5,938 nucleotides of DNA from CAZMCT01 sp964564785 (GTDB taxonomy: Bacteria > Planctomycetota > Phycisphaerae > UBA1845 > Fen-1342), in NCBI GenBank assembly GCA_964564785.1, contig CAZMCT010000173.1:1-5938 (forward strand), in the 5' to 3' direction. Below the pieces are notes generated by a model. That model did not search any database, was not told the DNA's origin, and worked only from the letters and a program-made list of their open reading frames with translations. The stretch's first letter is position 1; every line of letters starts with the position of its first letter. Both the position numbers and the translations under genes were made by a program. Positions 1 through 5,839 of the stretch are shown here, piece by piece.

Positions 1-1566
1 GTGCTCGACCCGCTGATGGACGCGGGCAAGATGCCCAACCTGCGGGCGTTCATCCGCAGCGGCGTGGCGGGGGTGCTCATGTCGACGCGGCCGCCGATCA
101 CGCCGGCGGCGTGGACGACGTTCATGACGGGCAAAGGGCCGGGGCGACACGGAATCCTGGATTTCGAGACCTACGACGCGACGACGCACACGCTGACGTT
201 CAACAGCACGTACGAGATTCGGGAGAAGACGCTCTGGCAACTGCTGAGCGAGAAGGGGCTGCGGGTCGGCAGCATCAACGTGCCGATGACGTACCCGCCG
301 AAGCCGGTGAACGGGTTCATGATCAGCGGGTTCGAGACGCCCAGCGTCGATGCGCAGTTCACGTGGCCGCCGGAACTGAAGGAGCAGATCTTCCGGCTGA
401 TTCCCAACTACGACTACCGGACGAACTGGCGGCGGACCGCGCTCGGGCGGCTCGAACAGCTCCGCGACAACCTGGAGTATATCGCGAACAGCTTCGACCA
501 GGGCACGCGCCTGACGACGCACTGCGGCGACAAGTTCGGCTGGGACGTTCTGATGGTGGTGTTCAAGTTGGTCGACAACCTCCAGCACAAGGCCTGGAAG
601 TACCTCGACCCGCGGTTCAGTGCCCGCTTCCCGCGCGAGAATGAGATGGCGGCGGCGTGCTTCACGCGGCTGGACGACTGCCTCGGCGAGTTGTTCGCCT
701 ACGCGCGGCGCAACGACGCCACGGTGGTGATCATGTCGGACCACGGCCACGGCAGTCTCGACGGCAAGGCCCAGCCCAACCTGCTGCTGGCGAAGTGGGG
801 CTATCTCGCGCTGCGCAGCGGCTGGAAGCAGGCCCGCACACGCGCGGGCTACTGGTGGCACCGCCTGACCAAGGGCCGCGCCACGCGCTTCGAGCAGGGC
901 AGCCGCGGGATCGAGCGCGACCTCGCCGTCGACTGGACGCGGACCCGGGCGTGCGTCATGCACGCCGGGATCTACGGCTACCTGTACATCAACCTGCGCG
1001 GCCGCGGGCCGCAGGGGATCGTCGATCCGGCCGAATACGACCGGCTGCGCGACGAGCTTGCCCAGCGGCTGCGGGCCGAGACCACCCGCCATCCCGACGG
1101 CCGCGTGACGCCGATCTTCACGGCCGTGCACCGCACGGAAGAGCTGTATGGGTGCAGCCGGGCCGAAAACCCGAACCTGCCCGACCTGCTGCTGGAGCCG
1201 CACCCGGGCTTTGCGGTGGTGCGGAAGATCCGCGGGAGCCGGGCGGTGCGCTGGTGCGGTCTGAACCGGCTGGAGGGCACGCACCGCGTGGAGGGCATCT
1301 TGACGATGACCGGGCCGAACGTGAAGAGGGGGGCTCGGGTCGACGCGAACATTGTGGATATCACGCCGACGGCACTGGCGGCGCTCGGCCTGCGCGTGCC
1401 GGTCGACATGGAAGGGCGCGTCATCACCGAGGCGTTCAGCACGCCGCCGGTGGTCGAGCAGGAACCGCCGGTCGCGAAGGTTGTGCGGACGGCCGACGAG
1501 GCCTACACCGAGGAAGACCGGAAGATCCTCGAGCGGCGGCTGAGCGACCTGGGCTATTTGGAATAG
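1..1566 (+). CDS. Alkaline phosphatase superfamily hydrolase (type I phosphodiesterase/nucleotide pyrophosphatase-like, COG3379-like), 5'-partial
   Basis: Predicted metal-dependent phosphohydrolase or phosphodiesterase; the substrate cannot be told from sequence. Visible residues 1-521 show the family order: a candidate nucleophile Thr34 in the segment TPAAWTTFMTG-KGPGRHGI (about 34-52, aligned from memory to the NPP motif TFPNHYTxxTG), metal ligands Asp192 and His196 in VDNLQH, Asp247-His248 in SDHGHG, and His428 in GTHRVEG. Then come IVDITPTALAALG (451-463) and DMEGRV, both typical of the family C-terminus. An acidic tail ends in LSDLGYLE, as often seen in COG3379 proteins. The protein lacks the usual N-terminal 'GxDG' strand with the first metal-binding Asp, which normally lies some 15-20 residues before 'LDPLMDAGKMPNL'. 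The GTG at position 1 is therefore probably an internal Val codon and the gene starts left of the window. thpR follows after 51 bases and could be co-transcribed. Family assignment is firm; the exact activity is unknown. Confidence 0.88.
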   Translation: MLDPLMDAGKMPNLRAFIRSGVAGVLMSTRPPITPAAWTTFMTGKGPGRHGILDFETYDATTHTLTFNSTYEIREKTLWQLLSEKGLRVGSINVPMTYPPKPVNGFMISGFETPSVDAQFTWPPELKEQIFRLIPNYDYRTNWRRTALGRLEQLRDNLEYIANSFDQGTRLTTHCGDKFGWDVLMVVFKLVDNLQHKAWKYLDPRFSARFPRENEMAAACFTRLDDCLGELFAYARRNDATVVIMSDHGHGSLDGKAQPNLLLAKWGYLALRSGWKQARTRAGYWWHRLTKGRATRFEQGSRGIERDLAVDWTRTRACVMHAGIYGYLYINLRGRGPQGIVDPAEYDRLRDELAQRLRAETTRHPDGRVTPIFTAVHRTEELYGCSRAENPNLPDLLLEPHPGFAVVRKIRGSRAVRWCGLNRLEGTHRVEGILTMTGPNVKRGARVDANIVDITPTALAALGLRVPVDMEGRVITEAFSTPPVVEQEPPVAKVVRTADEAYTEEDRKILERRLSDLGYLE

Positions 1567-1576
1567 CGGCGGCCCG

Positions 1577-1597
1577 CGCGAAACGCGACGTTTCGCG
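1577..1597. other. Perfect 9-bp inverted repeat (hairpin) between hydrolase and thpR
   Basis: CGCGAAACG (1577-1585) pairs exactly with CGTTTCGCG (1589-1597) around a 3-base CGA loop, 10 bases after the hydrolase stop and 20 bases before the thpR start. No T-run follows, so this is not a canonical intrinsic terminator. It could be an mRNA processing or stability element inside an operon, or chance in GC-rich DNA. The inverted repeat is seen directly; a function is inference. Confidence 0.45.
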
Positions 1598-1617
1598 ACG
1601 CGAACCCGAGGAAGCCG

Positions 1618-2181
1618 GTGCGCACGTTCATCGCCATCGAGCTCGACCCGGCCGTGCGTCGGCCGCTGATGCAACTGCTGCGCGGTCTGCCGCGCGACCG
1701 TGAAGTGCGCTGGTGCAGTGAGGCGCAACTGCACATCACGCTCAAGTTCCTGGGCGAGGTGCCGCCGGCACGGATCGAAGCCGTGTGTGCTGCGGCGGGT
1801 GAAGCCGCTCGGCGGGTGCCGGCGTTTACGATCCGGGTGGCGGGGTTGGGTGGGTTTCCAAGCCGGCGCAGCCCGCGCGTGCTGTGGTGTGGAGTGGAGG
1901 ATGCGAGCGGGGGCGCTGGGCGGTGGGTGGAGTTGGCGGACCCGCTGTTCGAGGCGCTGGGCTACCCGCGCGAGCCGCGCGCGTACACGCCGCACATCAC
2001 CCTGGGCCGGGCACGAACGCCCGCGGGCGGGCGGGTGTTCGAGCGCGTCCTCGACGGGGTGACGCTGCCCGCCACGCCGGGCATGCGCGTGGAGTGCGTG
2101 ACCGTGTTCGAAAGCCAACTGCTGCCGCAGGGGGCGCGCTACCGGCCGGTGGCGAAGCTCGCGCTGGGCGCCAGGGCGTAG
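1618..2181 (+). CDS. thpR: RNA 2',3'-cyclic phosphodiesterase (2H phosphoesterase, LigT/ThpR)
   Basis: Cytosolic 2H phosphoesterase. Known family members open 2',3'-cyclic phosphate RNA ends to 2'-phosphates, and the E. coli enzyme can also join tRNA halves through 2'-5' links. The 187-residue protein has the usual family length. It starts with the characteristic strand MRTFIAIEL and has two catalytic HxTx motifs: HITL at 39-42 (followed by KFLGEV) and HITL at 126-129 (followed by GRAR), one from each lobe of the duplicated fold. Its end, FESQLLPQGARYRPVAKLAL, is also typical. The start is GTG at 1618. It is supported by the conserved N-terminus and by a purine-rich GAGGAAG at 1608-1614, whose GAGG core is 6 bases from the start. 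It lies 51 bases after the hydrolase stop on the same strand, so co-transcription is plausible. Both catalytic histidines and threonines are intact. Confidence 0.93.
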   Translation: MRTFIAIELDPAVRRPLMQLLRGLPRDREVRWCSEAQLHITLKFLGEVPPARIEAVCAAAGEAARRVPAFTIRVAGLGGFPSRRSPRVLWCGVEDASGGAGRWVELADPLFEALGYPREPRAYTPHITLGRARTPAGGRVFERVLDGVTLPATPGMRVECVTVFESQLLPQGARYRPVAKLALGARA

Positions 2182-2204
2182 TGATCGGTCCGCAGCGTGG
2201 CGCC

Positions 2205-2235
2205 CGCGCCCGCGTGGTGGCCGGCCGCGGGCGCG
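2205..2235. other. Strong GC stem-loop between thpR and the acyl-CoA dehydrogenase
   Basis: CGCGCCCGCG (2205-2214) pairs perfectly with CGCGGGCGCG (2226-2235) around an 11-base loop, giving a 10-bp all-GC stem 23 bases after the thpR stop. No T-run follows (the next bases are CCCGATAG), so it is not a classical rho-independent terminator. Its place between thpR and a putative new promoter suggests a transcript end or 3'-end stabilising element for the upstream unit. That role is inferred. Confidence 0.5.
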
Positions 2236-2240
2236 CCCGA

Positions 2241-2246
2241 TAGAAT
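2241..2246 (+). promoter_or_regulatory. Possible sigma70-type -10 box for the acyl-CoA dehydrogenase
   Basis: TAGAAT matches TATAAT at five of six bases and stands out as an AT-rich patch in very GC-rich DNA. No convincing -35 box is found at normal spacing. Transcription from here would begin near 2253. That leaves a leader of about 40 bases before GTG 2293 but only about 7 bases before ATG 2260. Confidence 0.4.
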
Positions 2247-2281
2247 CATCTGACTACGCATGGGTCCAACCGCCGAGCCCC

Positions 2282-2287
2282 GGAGGG
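2282..2287 (+). promoter_or_regulatory. Shine-Dalgarno site that decides the acyl-CoA dehydrogenase start
   Basis: GGAGGG lies 5 bases before GTG 2293, an ideal arrangement. The in-frame ATG at 2260 has no purine-rich sequence just upstream (CATCTGACTACGC). This site lies inside the longer reading frame, which argues for the shorter protein. Confidence 0.6.
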
Positions 2288-2292
2288 TTTCC

Positions 2293-3459
2293 GTGCTGCC
2301 TGATGTCGCTGCGCCGGATTTCCTGAATCTCGAGTCGCTCCTGACGGAGGATGAGCGGCACGTCCGCGACGCGGTCGGCCGCTTCGTCGACGAGCGCGTC
2401 CTGCCGATCATCGCGGAGTGCTTCGAGCGTGAGCGCTTCCCACGCGAGCTGGTGCCGGAGATGGCCGCCTTGGGACTGTTCGGCCCCACCTTTCACGATT
2501 ACGGCTGCGCCGGGCTGTCGAATGTCGCCTACGGGTTGATCATGCAGGAGCTGGAGCGCGGGGACAGCGGCCTGCGCAGTTTTGCTTCGGTGCAGAGCGG
2601 GCTGGTGATGTACCCGATCCACCGCTTTGGCAGCGTGGCGCAGAAGGAGCGCTGGCTGCCCGCACTGGCCCGGGGCGAGGCCATCGGCTGCTTCGGGCTG
2701 ACGGAACCCGACGGCGGCTCCGACCCCGGGACGATGAAGACACACGCCCAACGCGTCGGCGGCGAATGGGAGTTGAGCGGGGCCAAAATGTGGATCACGA
2801 ACGGATCCATCGCCGATGTGGCCGTGGTGTGGGCCCGCACCGAGGAGGGCATCCGCGGCTTTCTGGTCGAGCGCGACACGCCAGGGTATACCGCCCGCGA
2901 CATTCCACACAAGTTCTCGCTGCGGGCTTCGGTCACCAGCGAGTTGTTCTTCGACCGTTGTCGCGTGCCGGACAGCGCCCGGCTGCCTGGGGCGGAAGGG
3001 CTCGGAGCACCGCTCTCGTGCCTGACACAGGCCCGCTACGGCATCGCGTGGGGAGCGATCGGGGCGGCCCAGGCGTGCTACCGCGAGGCCCTCGCGTTCG
3101 CTCGGCAGCGGATTCTCTTCGGCGAGCCGTTGATCAAGAAGCAGATCATTCAGCAGCGGTTGGCCGATATGGCCAGGCGGATCGCAACGGGCCAGCTCCT
3201 GGCTTGGCAGCTCGGCCGACTGAAGGACGCCGAGCAGATGCACCACACGCAGGTCTCGCTGGCCAAGTGGAACAACGTGCGGATGGCGCTGGAGGTGGCC
3301 CGTGACGCCCGCGACCTCCTGGGCGCCGGCGGCATCACGGTCGAGCAGAGTCCCGTACGGCACATGCTCAATCTTGAGAGCGTCATCACGTACGAAGGGA
3401 CCGAGACGATCCATCAGCTCATCGTCGGCCGTCAGATCGTCGGCGAAGAGGCGTTTTAG
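2293..3459 (+). CDS. Acyl-CoA dehydrogenase, glutaryl-CoA dehydrogenase-like
   Basis: FAD-dependent acyl-CoA dehydrogenase, 388 residues from GTG 2293 (399 from the alternative ATG 2260), the normal length for the family. If it is a true GcdH, it oxidises and decarboxylates glutaryl-CoA to crotonyl-CoA and CO2, passing electrons to ETF in lysine, tryptophan or aromatic degradation. From 2293, the flavin/substrate motif GCFGLTEPDGGSD is at 132-144, and WITNG and VVWAR follow. KFSLRAS and ARYGIAWGAIGA closely follow the GcdH pattern, and the catalytic base is Glu368 in TYEGT. Arg95 in LRSFASVQSGLVMYPI aligns, from memory, with human GCDH Arg94, which holds the substrate carboxylate. Start 2293 is preferred because GGAGGG precedes it. 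The gene stands alone: no ETF, CoA-transferase or enoyl-CoA hydratase is next to it in the window. The acyl-CoA dehydrogenase family is certain; glutaryl specificity is likely but not proven. Confidence 0.92.
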   Translation: MLPDVAAPDFLNLESLLTEDERHVRDAVGRFVDERVLPIIAECFERERFPRELVPEMAALGLFGPTFHDYGCAGLSNVAYGLIMQELERGDSGLRSFASVQSGLVMYPIHRFGSVAQKERWLPALARGEAIGCFGLTEPDGGSDPGTMKTHAQRVGGEWELSGAKMWITNGSIADVAVVWARTEEGIRGFLVERDTPGYTARDIPHKFSLRASVTSELFFDRCRVPDSARLPGAEGLGAPLSCLTQARYGIAWGAIGAAQACYREALAFARQRILFGEPLIKKQIIQQRLADMARRIATGQLLAWQLGRLKDAEQMHHTQVSLAKWNNVRMALEVARDARDLLGAGGITVEQSPVRHMLNLESVITYEGTETIHQLIVGRQIVGEEAF

Positions 3460-3838
3460 CAGCTCGTCGAGAAAAGGGTTCGGCCTCCGCGCTAGCCCGC
3501 CATCCCGAGAGCGGACACAGCCACTCCCGCATTGCCTGTCCCCTTTTTTGAGCCGTTTTCAGCCCCCGCGGTGCCTGTCCCTGTTTTCAGCCCGGCGCCT
3601 GTCCGCGCTTTCAGCCCCTTCTTCAGCCGGCTGTCGGGCCGCGGCCGGCCCCACGCCCGTGTCCATCGCGAGGTCTATCGGGCACGTGCGTCCGTGTAAG
3701 ACCGGCCCGCCGGTCGGAGTCCTTTATGGATCCCGCTGCTGCGGATGACGATGTTCACATTCGCGCGCGGGTCGCGTGCGCGGCGACCGCTCCCACCCCG
3801 GCGGGATTCGCGCTGGGGCCACGACGTCCGCGGCAACA
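3460..3838. other. Intergenic region between convergent genes; no gene seen
   Basis: These 379 bases separate the 3' ends of the dehydrogenase (+) and the glycosyltransferase (-). No protein with recognisable features was found in any frame. The stretch holds the degenerate repeats described at 3532-3630. It also has a T6 run (3544-3549) preceded by a weak 5-bp GGACA/TGTCC pairing (3513-3517 with 3537-3541), and a small perfect GACCGG/CCGGTC hairpin with a 4-base loop (3700-3715). Either could end transcription of the dehydrogenase, but neither is a convincing intrinsic terminator. Confidence 0.6.
3532..3630. repeat. Degenerate ~24-bp tandem repeats (GCCTGTCC...TTTTCAGCCC), REP-like
   Basis: Two adjacent 24-base units (3571-3594 and 3595-3618) agree at 19 of 24 positions. 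Each reads roughly G-Y-GCCTGTCC, then 4 variable bases, then TTTCAGCCC. A third, more diverged unit (3532-3555) begins TTGCCTGTCCCC-TTTTTT. An extra TTTTCAGCCC stands at 3556-3565 and a remnant TTCAGCC at 3622-3628. On the minus strand the core reads GGGGACAGGC, which resembles dispersed REP-type repeats familiar from several bacterial phyla, sometimes mobilised by RAYT (TnpA_REP) proteins. The repeat itself is seen directly; the REP link is inference, and no RAYT gene is in the window. Confidence 0.6.
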
Positions 3839-5536
3839 TCAGCGGCCGTTGTGCGGAGTTCGGCCAAAGGGTGTGGTGGTCGGATGCGGCGTCGCATCGG
3901 CCGGGGGCAGGACCCAAACGCTTTCGCGCTGCCCTTTGACGTAGTTGAACCCATTCACCCGCCGCGTCCCGCCACGCTTTGCCGACGCTTCCGCACCGGC
4001 GTTGGCCGCCAACACATCTTCGCGCAGAATCAGCGCCGCGGCCGGAAGCTCGTTCGCCAGCGCGGCCGCGGCGTCCTGCGCCCGAATCACCCGGCCGGGC
4101 CGCTCGAGGTAGAAAAAGACACTCGGCTCGACATAGCCGCTGACCAGCACCGGCGCATGCGGATCGCCCGCGCGAGCCGCCACCGCATTCGCCGCGTTGG
4201 CCACGTTCCGGCTGAGCCGGTACGGCTCGAACGCGGGCAGCAGCCAGAATCCGAGCACCCACTGCACCCCCACGGCCGAACCGGCCGCCGCCCGCCAACC
4301 ACAGGCCAGGCAACCGCGGGGCATGCGGTACGCACTCCAGGTGCAGGCGAGCAACAGAACGACGCCGGCCGCGATCAGCGGCGTACTCCACGGCTCGCCG
4401 CGAGCGGCGAGTCCCGCCGTGACCAGTCCGCCCCCGAGCACAACCAGCACCGCGACCCAGAGGCCGAGCACGAAGCCCTGGACACGAGTGATGGGACGCT
4501 CAAGCCCCCGATCCCACATTCGGCCGAGCAGGATCGCCAGCGGGACGTAACACGGCAGGATGTAGTGCGGCAGCTTGCTGGGCACGCATTCGAGCAGAGT
4601 CCACGGCACTAGGGCCCAAATCAACAACCGGCGGGCCGCCGGGTCGCTGCGGCGGTCGCGCCAGGCTTCAAACACCGCACCGGGCACAAGCGGGGTCCAG
4701 GGTAGCCAACCGGCCAGACTGAGCAGGACGTAGTACCCGGGCGGGCCACCGTGCCCGTGGGGCGTGCCCACCAGCCGCGCGCCGATCTCGTGCCAGAAGA
4801 ACTGCTGGATGAGTGCGCCGCTCGCGTAACGCGCGGCCAGCAGGTACCACGGCGCCGCGACCACAGCGGCCACGAGAGCAGTCGCCCAAAACAGTGGCCG
4901 GCGAAGCCATGATCGGCCGGCCGGGGGCGATGTGAGCAGCGCCAGCCCCAGGGCGCCGACAAAAACCAGGATTGCCGGGCCTTTCGTCAGCGCGCCGAGT
5001 CCGATGAAGAGCCAGAACGCGCTCGCGCGCTGGATGGTCAGCGCGCGAGCGGCGATGCGCCGGAGTGCGACCGCGGCGCTCATGATCCAGAGCAACAGCA
5101 AACCGTCGGTCAGCAGCATCTTGCCAACGAGCGTCGGAAGGCCCGCGGTGATGAAACAGATGGACGCGAACCACGCCGCCCGTCGGCCGTAGAGCTCGGC
5201 CGCCAGCGTCGCGACGAGATGCGTCGCGCCGGTCGCGGCGATGACCGAAACCAGGCGCGCGAGGCCCACGTTGGGTCCGAACAGGCGAAAGACCGCCGCC
5301 ACGCACCAGTACAGGAGCGGCGGCTTGGCGATCCACGGCTGGCCCAGATAGTGGGGGATCAGCCAGTCGCCGCCGGCGGCCATCTCGCGGCTGACCTGGG
5401 CATACCAGCCCTCATCGCGATCGACGAGACTCACGCCGAACGTGCCGGGCAGCAGTATGGCCGTCGCCAGCAACGTCAGCAGAACTCGCTCACGCGCGGT
5501 CAGCGAGCTCGCGGTCCTGGTGAGGACGGTGTCCAC
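3839..5536 (-). CDS. ArnT-like GT39-family membrane glycosyltransferase
   Basis: Polytopic inner-membrane glycosyltransferase of the PMT/ArnT type (GT-C fold). Relatives transfer a sugar from a polyprenyl-phosphate donor to lipid A, protein or another envelope acceptor; the donor and acceptor here are unknown. The 565 residues start with a first membrane segment (about 18-34). The first outer loop then carries VDRDEGWYAQ (38-47; acidic Asp41-Glu42) and GDWLIPHYLGQPWIAKPPLLYW with KPPLLYW at 71-77, the family signature. A second acidic residue, Asp144, is in LLTDGL, followed by GALTKGP (181-187) and KLPHYILPCYVPLAIL (321-336). Further hydrophobic spans run to about 435, then a soluble C-terminal part. 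Start is GTG at 5536: an in-frame TGA lies 12 bases upstream and no Shine-Dalgarno precedes it. A loose extended -10 (TGTTATGCT, plus-strand 5548-5556) would give an almost leaderless mRNA. The gene is convergent with the dehydrogenase; the 65-bp repeat array begins 36 bases upstream. Confidence 0.9.
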   Translation of the reverse strand: MDTVLTRTASSLTARERVLLTLLATAILLPGTFGVSLVDRDEGWYAQVSREMAAGGDWLIPHYLGQPWIAKPPLLYWCVAAVFRLFGPNVGLARLVSVIAATGATHLVATLAAELYGRRAAWFASICFITAGLPTLVGKMLLTDGLLLLWIMSAAVALRRIAARALTIQRASAFWLFIGLGALTKGPAILVFVGALGLALLTSPPAGRSWLRRPLFWATALVAAVVAAPWYLLAARYASGALIQQFFWHEIGARLVGTPHGHGGPPGYYVLLSLAGWLPWTPLVPGAVFEAWRDRRSDPAARRLLIWALVPWTLLECVPSKLPHYILPCYVPLAILLGRMWDRGLERPITRVQGFVLGLWVAVLVVLGGGLVTAGLAARGEPWSTPLIAAGVVLLLACTWSAYRMPRGCLACGWRAAAGSAVGVQWVLGFWLLPAFEPYRLSRNVANAANAVAARAGDPHAPVLVSGYVEPSVFFYLERPGRVIRAQDAAAALANELPAAALILREDVLAANAGAEASAKRGGTRRVNGFNYVKGQRESVWVLPPADATPHPTTTPFGRTPHNGR

Positions 5537-5572
5537 GGGGCGGTGTCAGCATAACACGGAACCCCAGCCGGC

Positions 5573-5839
5573 GTTGTGGCACCGCCGCCCCCGGCGGTGT
5601 CCGGCACCCCGCCTGCCGTGCGCTCATGGAGCTGCTCGTTGTGGCACCGCCGCCCCCGGCGGTGTCCGGCACCCCGCCTGCCGTGCGCTCANNNNNNNNN
5701 NNNNNNNNNNNNNNNNNNNNNNNNNNNNNNNNNNNNNNNNNNNNNNNNNNNNNNNNNNNNNNNNNNNNNNNNNNNNNNNNNNNNNNNNNNNTGGAGCTGC
5801 TCGTTGTGGCACCGCCGCCCCCGGCGGTGTCCGGCACCC
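5573..5839. repeat. 65-bp tandem repeat array, interrupted by an assembly gap
   Basis: Copy 1 is 5573-5637. Copy 2 is identical as far as it is sequenced (5638-5691), enters the N run, and its last 11 bases resume at 5792-5802. Copy 3 (5803-5839) has only the first 37 bases before diverging. Each unit starts GTTGTGGCACCGCC and has a 37-base part with an internal hairpin: CACCGCC and GGCGGTG around GCCCCC, extendable by one G-T and one G-C pair. A 28-base remainder begins CGCCTGCC and ends GAGCTGCTC. GGTG of the hairpin arm can alternatively pair with the downstream CACC. The unit length is not a multiple of three, and no known protein repeat is recognisable. Function unknown; it could be a minisatellite or a REP-derived element. 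Confidence 0.85.
5692..5791. other. Assembly gap (100 N)
   Basis: Exactly 100 undetermined bases, the conventional placeholder for a scaffold join of unknown size. It lies inside the tandem repeat. Reading frames drawn across it are meaningless. Confidence 0.97.

Noticed and set aside
414..665. Short minus-strand open frame inside the hydrolase gene
   Set aside because: It is antisense to conserved residues Asp192 and His196 of the hydrolase and has no features of its own.
657..1703. 348-residue plus-strand open frame overlapping the hydrolase and the thpR start
   Set aside because: It is rich in Arg, Ala, Pro and Gly, has no motif, and overlaps two well-supported genes in another frame.
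2254..3414. 386-residue open frame on the minus strand opposite the acyl-CoA dehydrogenase
   Set aside because: It lies fully antisense to a gene with clear family motifs, has no recognisable motif of its own, and reflects the stop-poor antisense frame of GC-rich codons.
3700..3715. Small GACCGG/CCGGTC hairpin as a terminator of the dehydrogenase
   Set aside because: The stem is only 6 bp, lies 240 bases after the stop, and is followed by GGAGTCCTTTAT rather than a T-run. Too weak to call.
3776..4612. 278-residue plus-strand open frame opposite the 3' half of the glycosyltransferase
   Set aside because: Composition (Arg, His, Gln, Pro) is that of an antisense shadow, while the minus-strand frame shows the complete ArnT-like signature.
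5573..5839. CRISPR array (37-base repeats with internal palindrome and 28-base spacers)
   Set aside because: The 28-base intervals are identical where both can be read, whereas CRISPR spacers differ. No cas gene is in the window. A tandem duplication explains it better.
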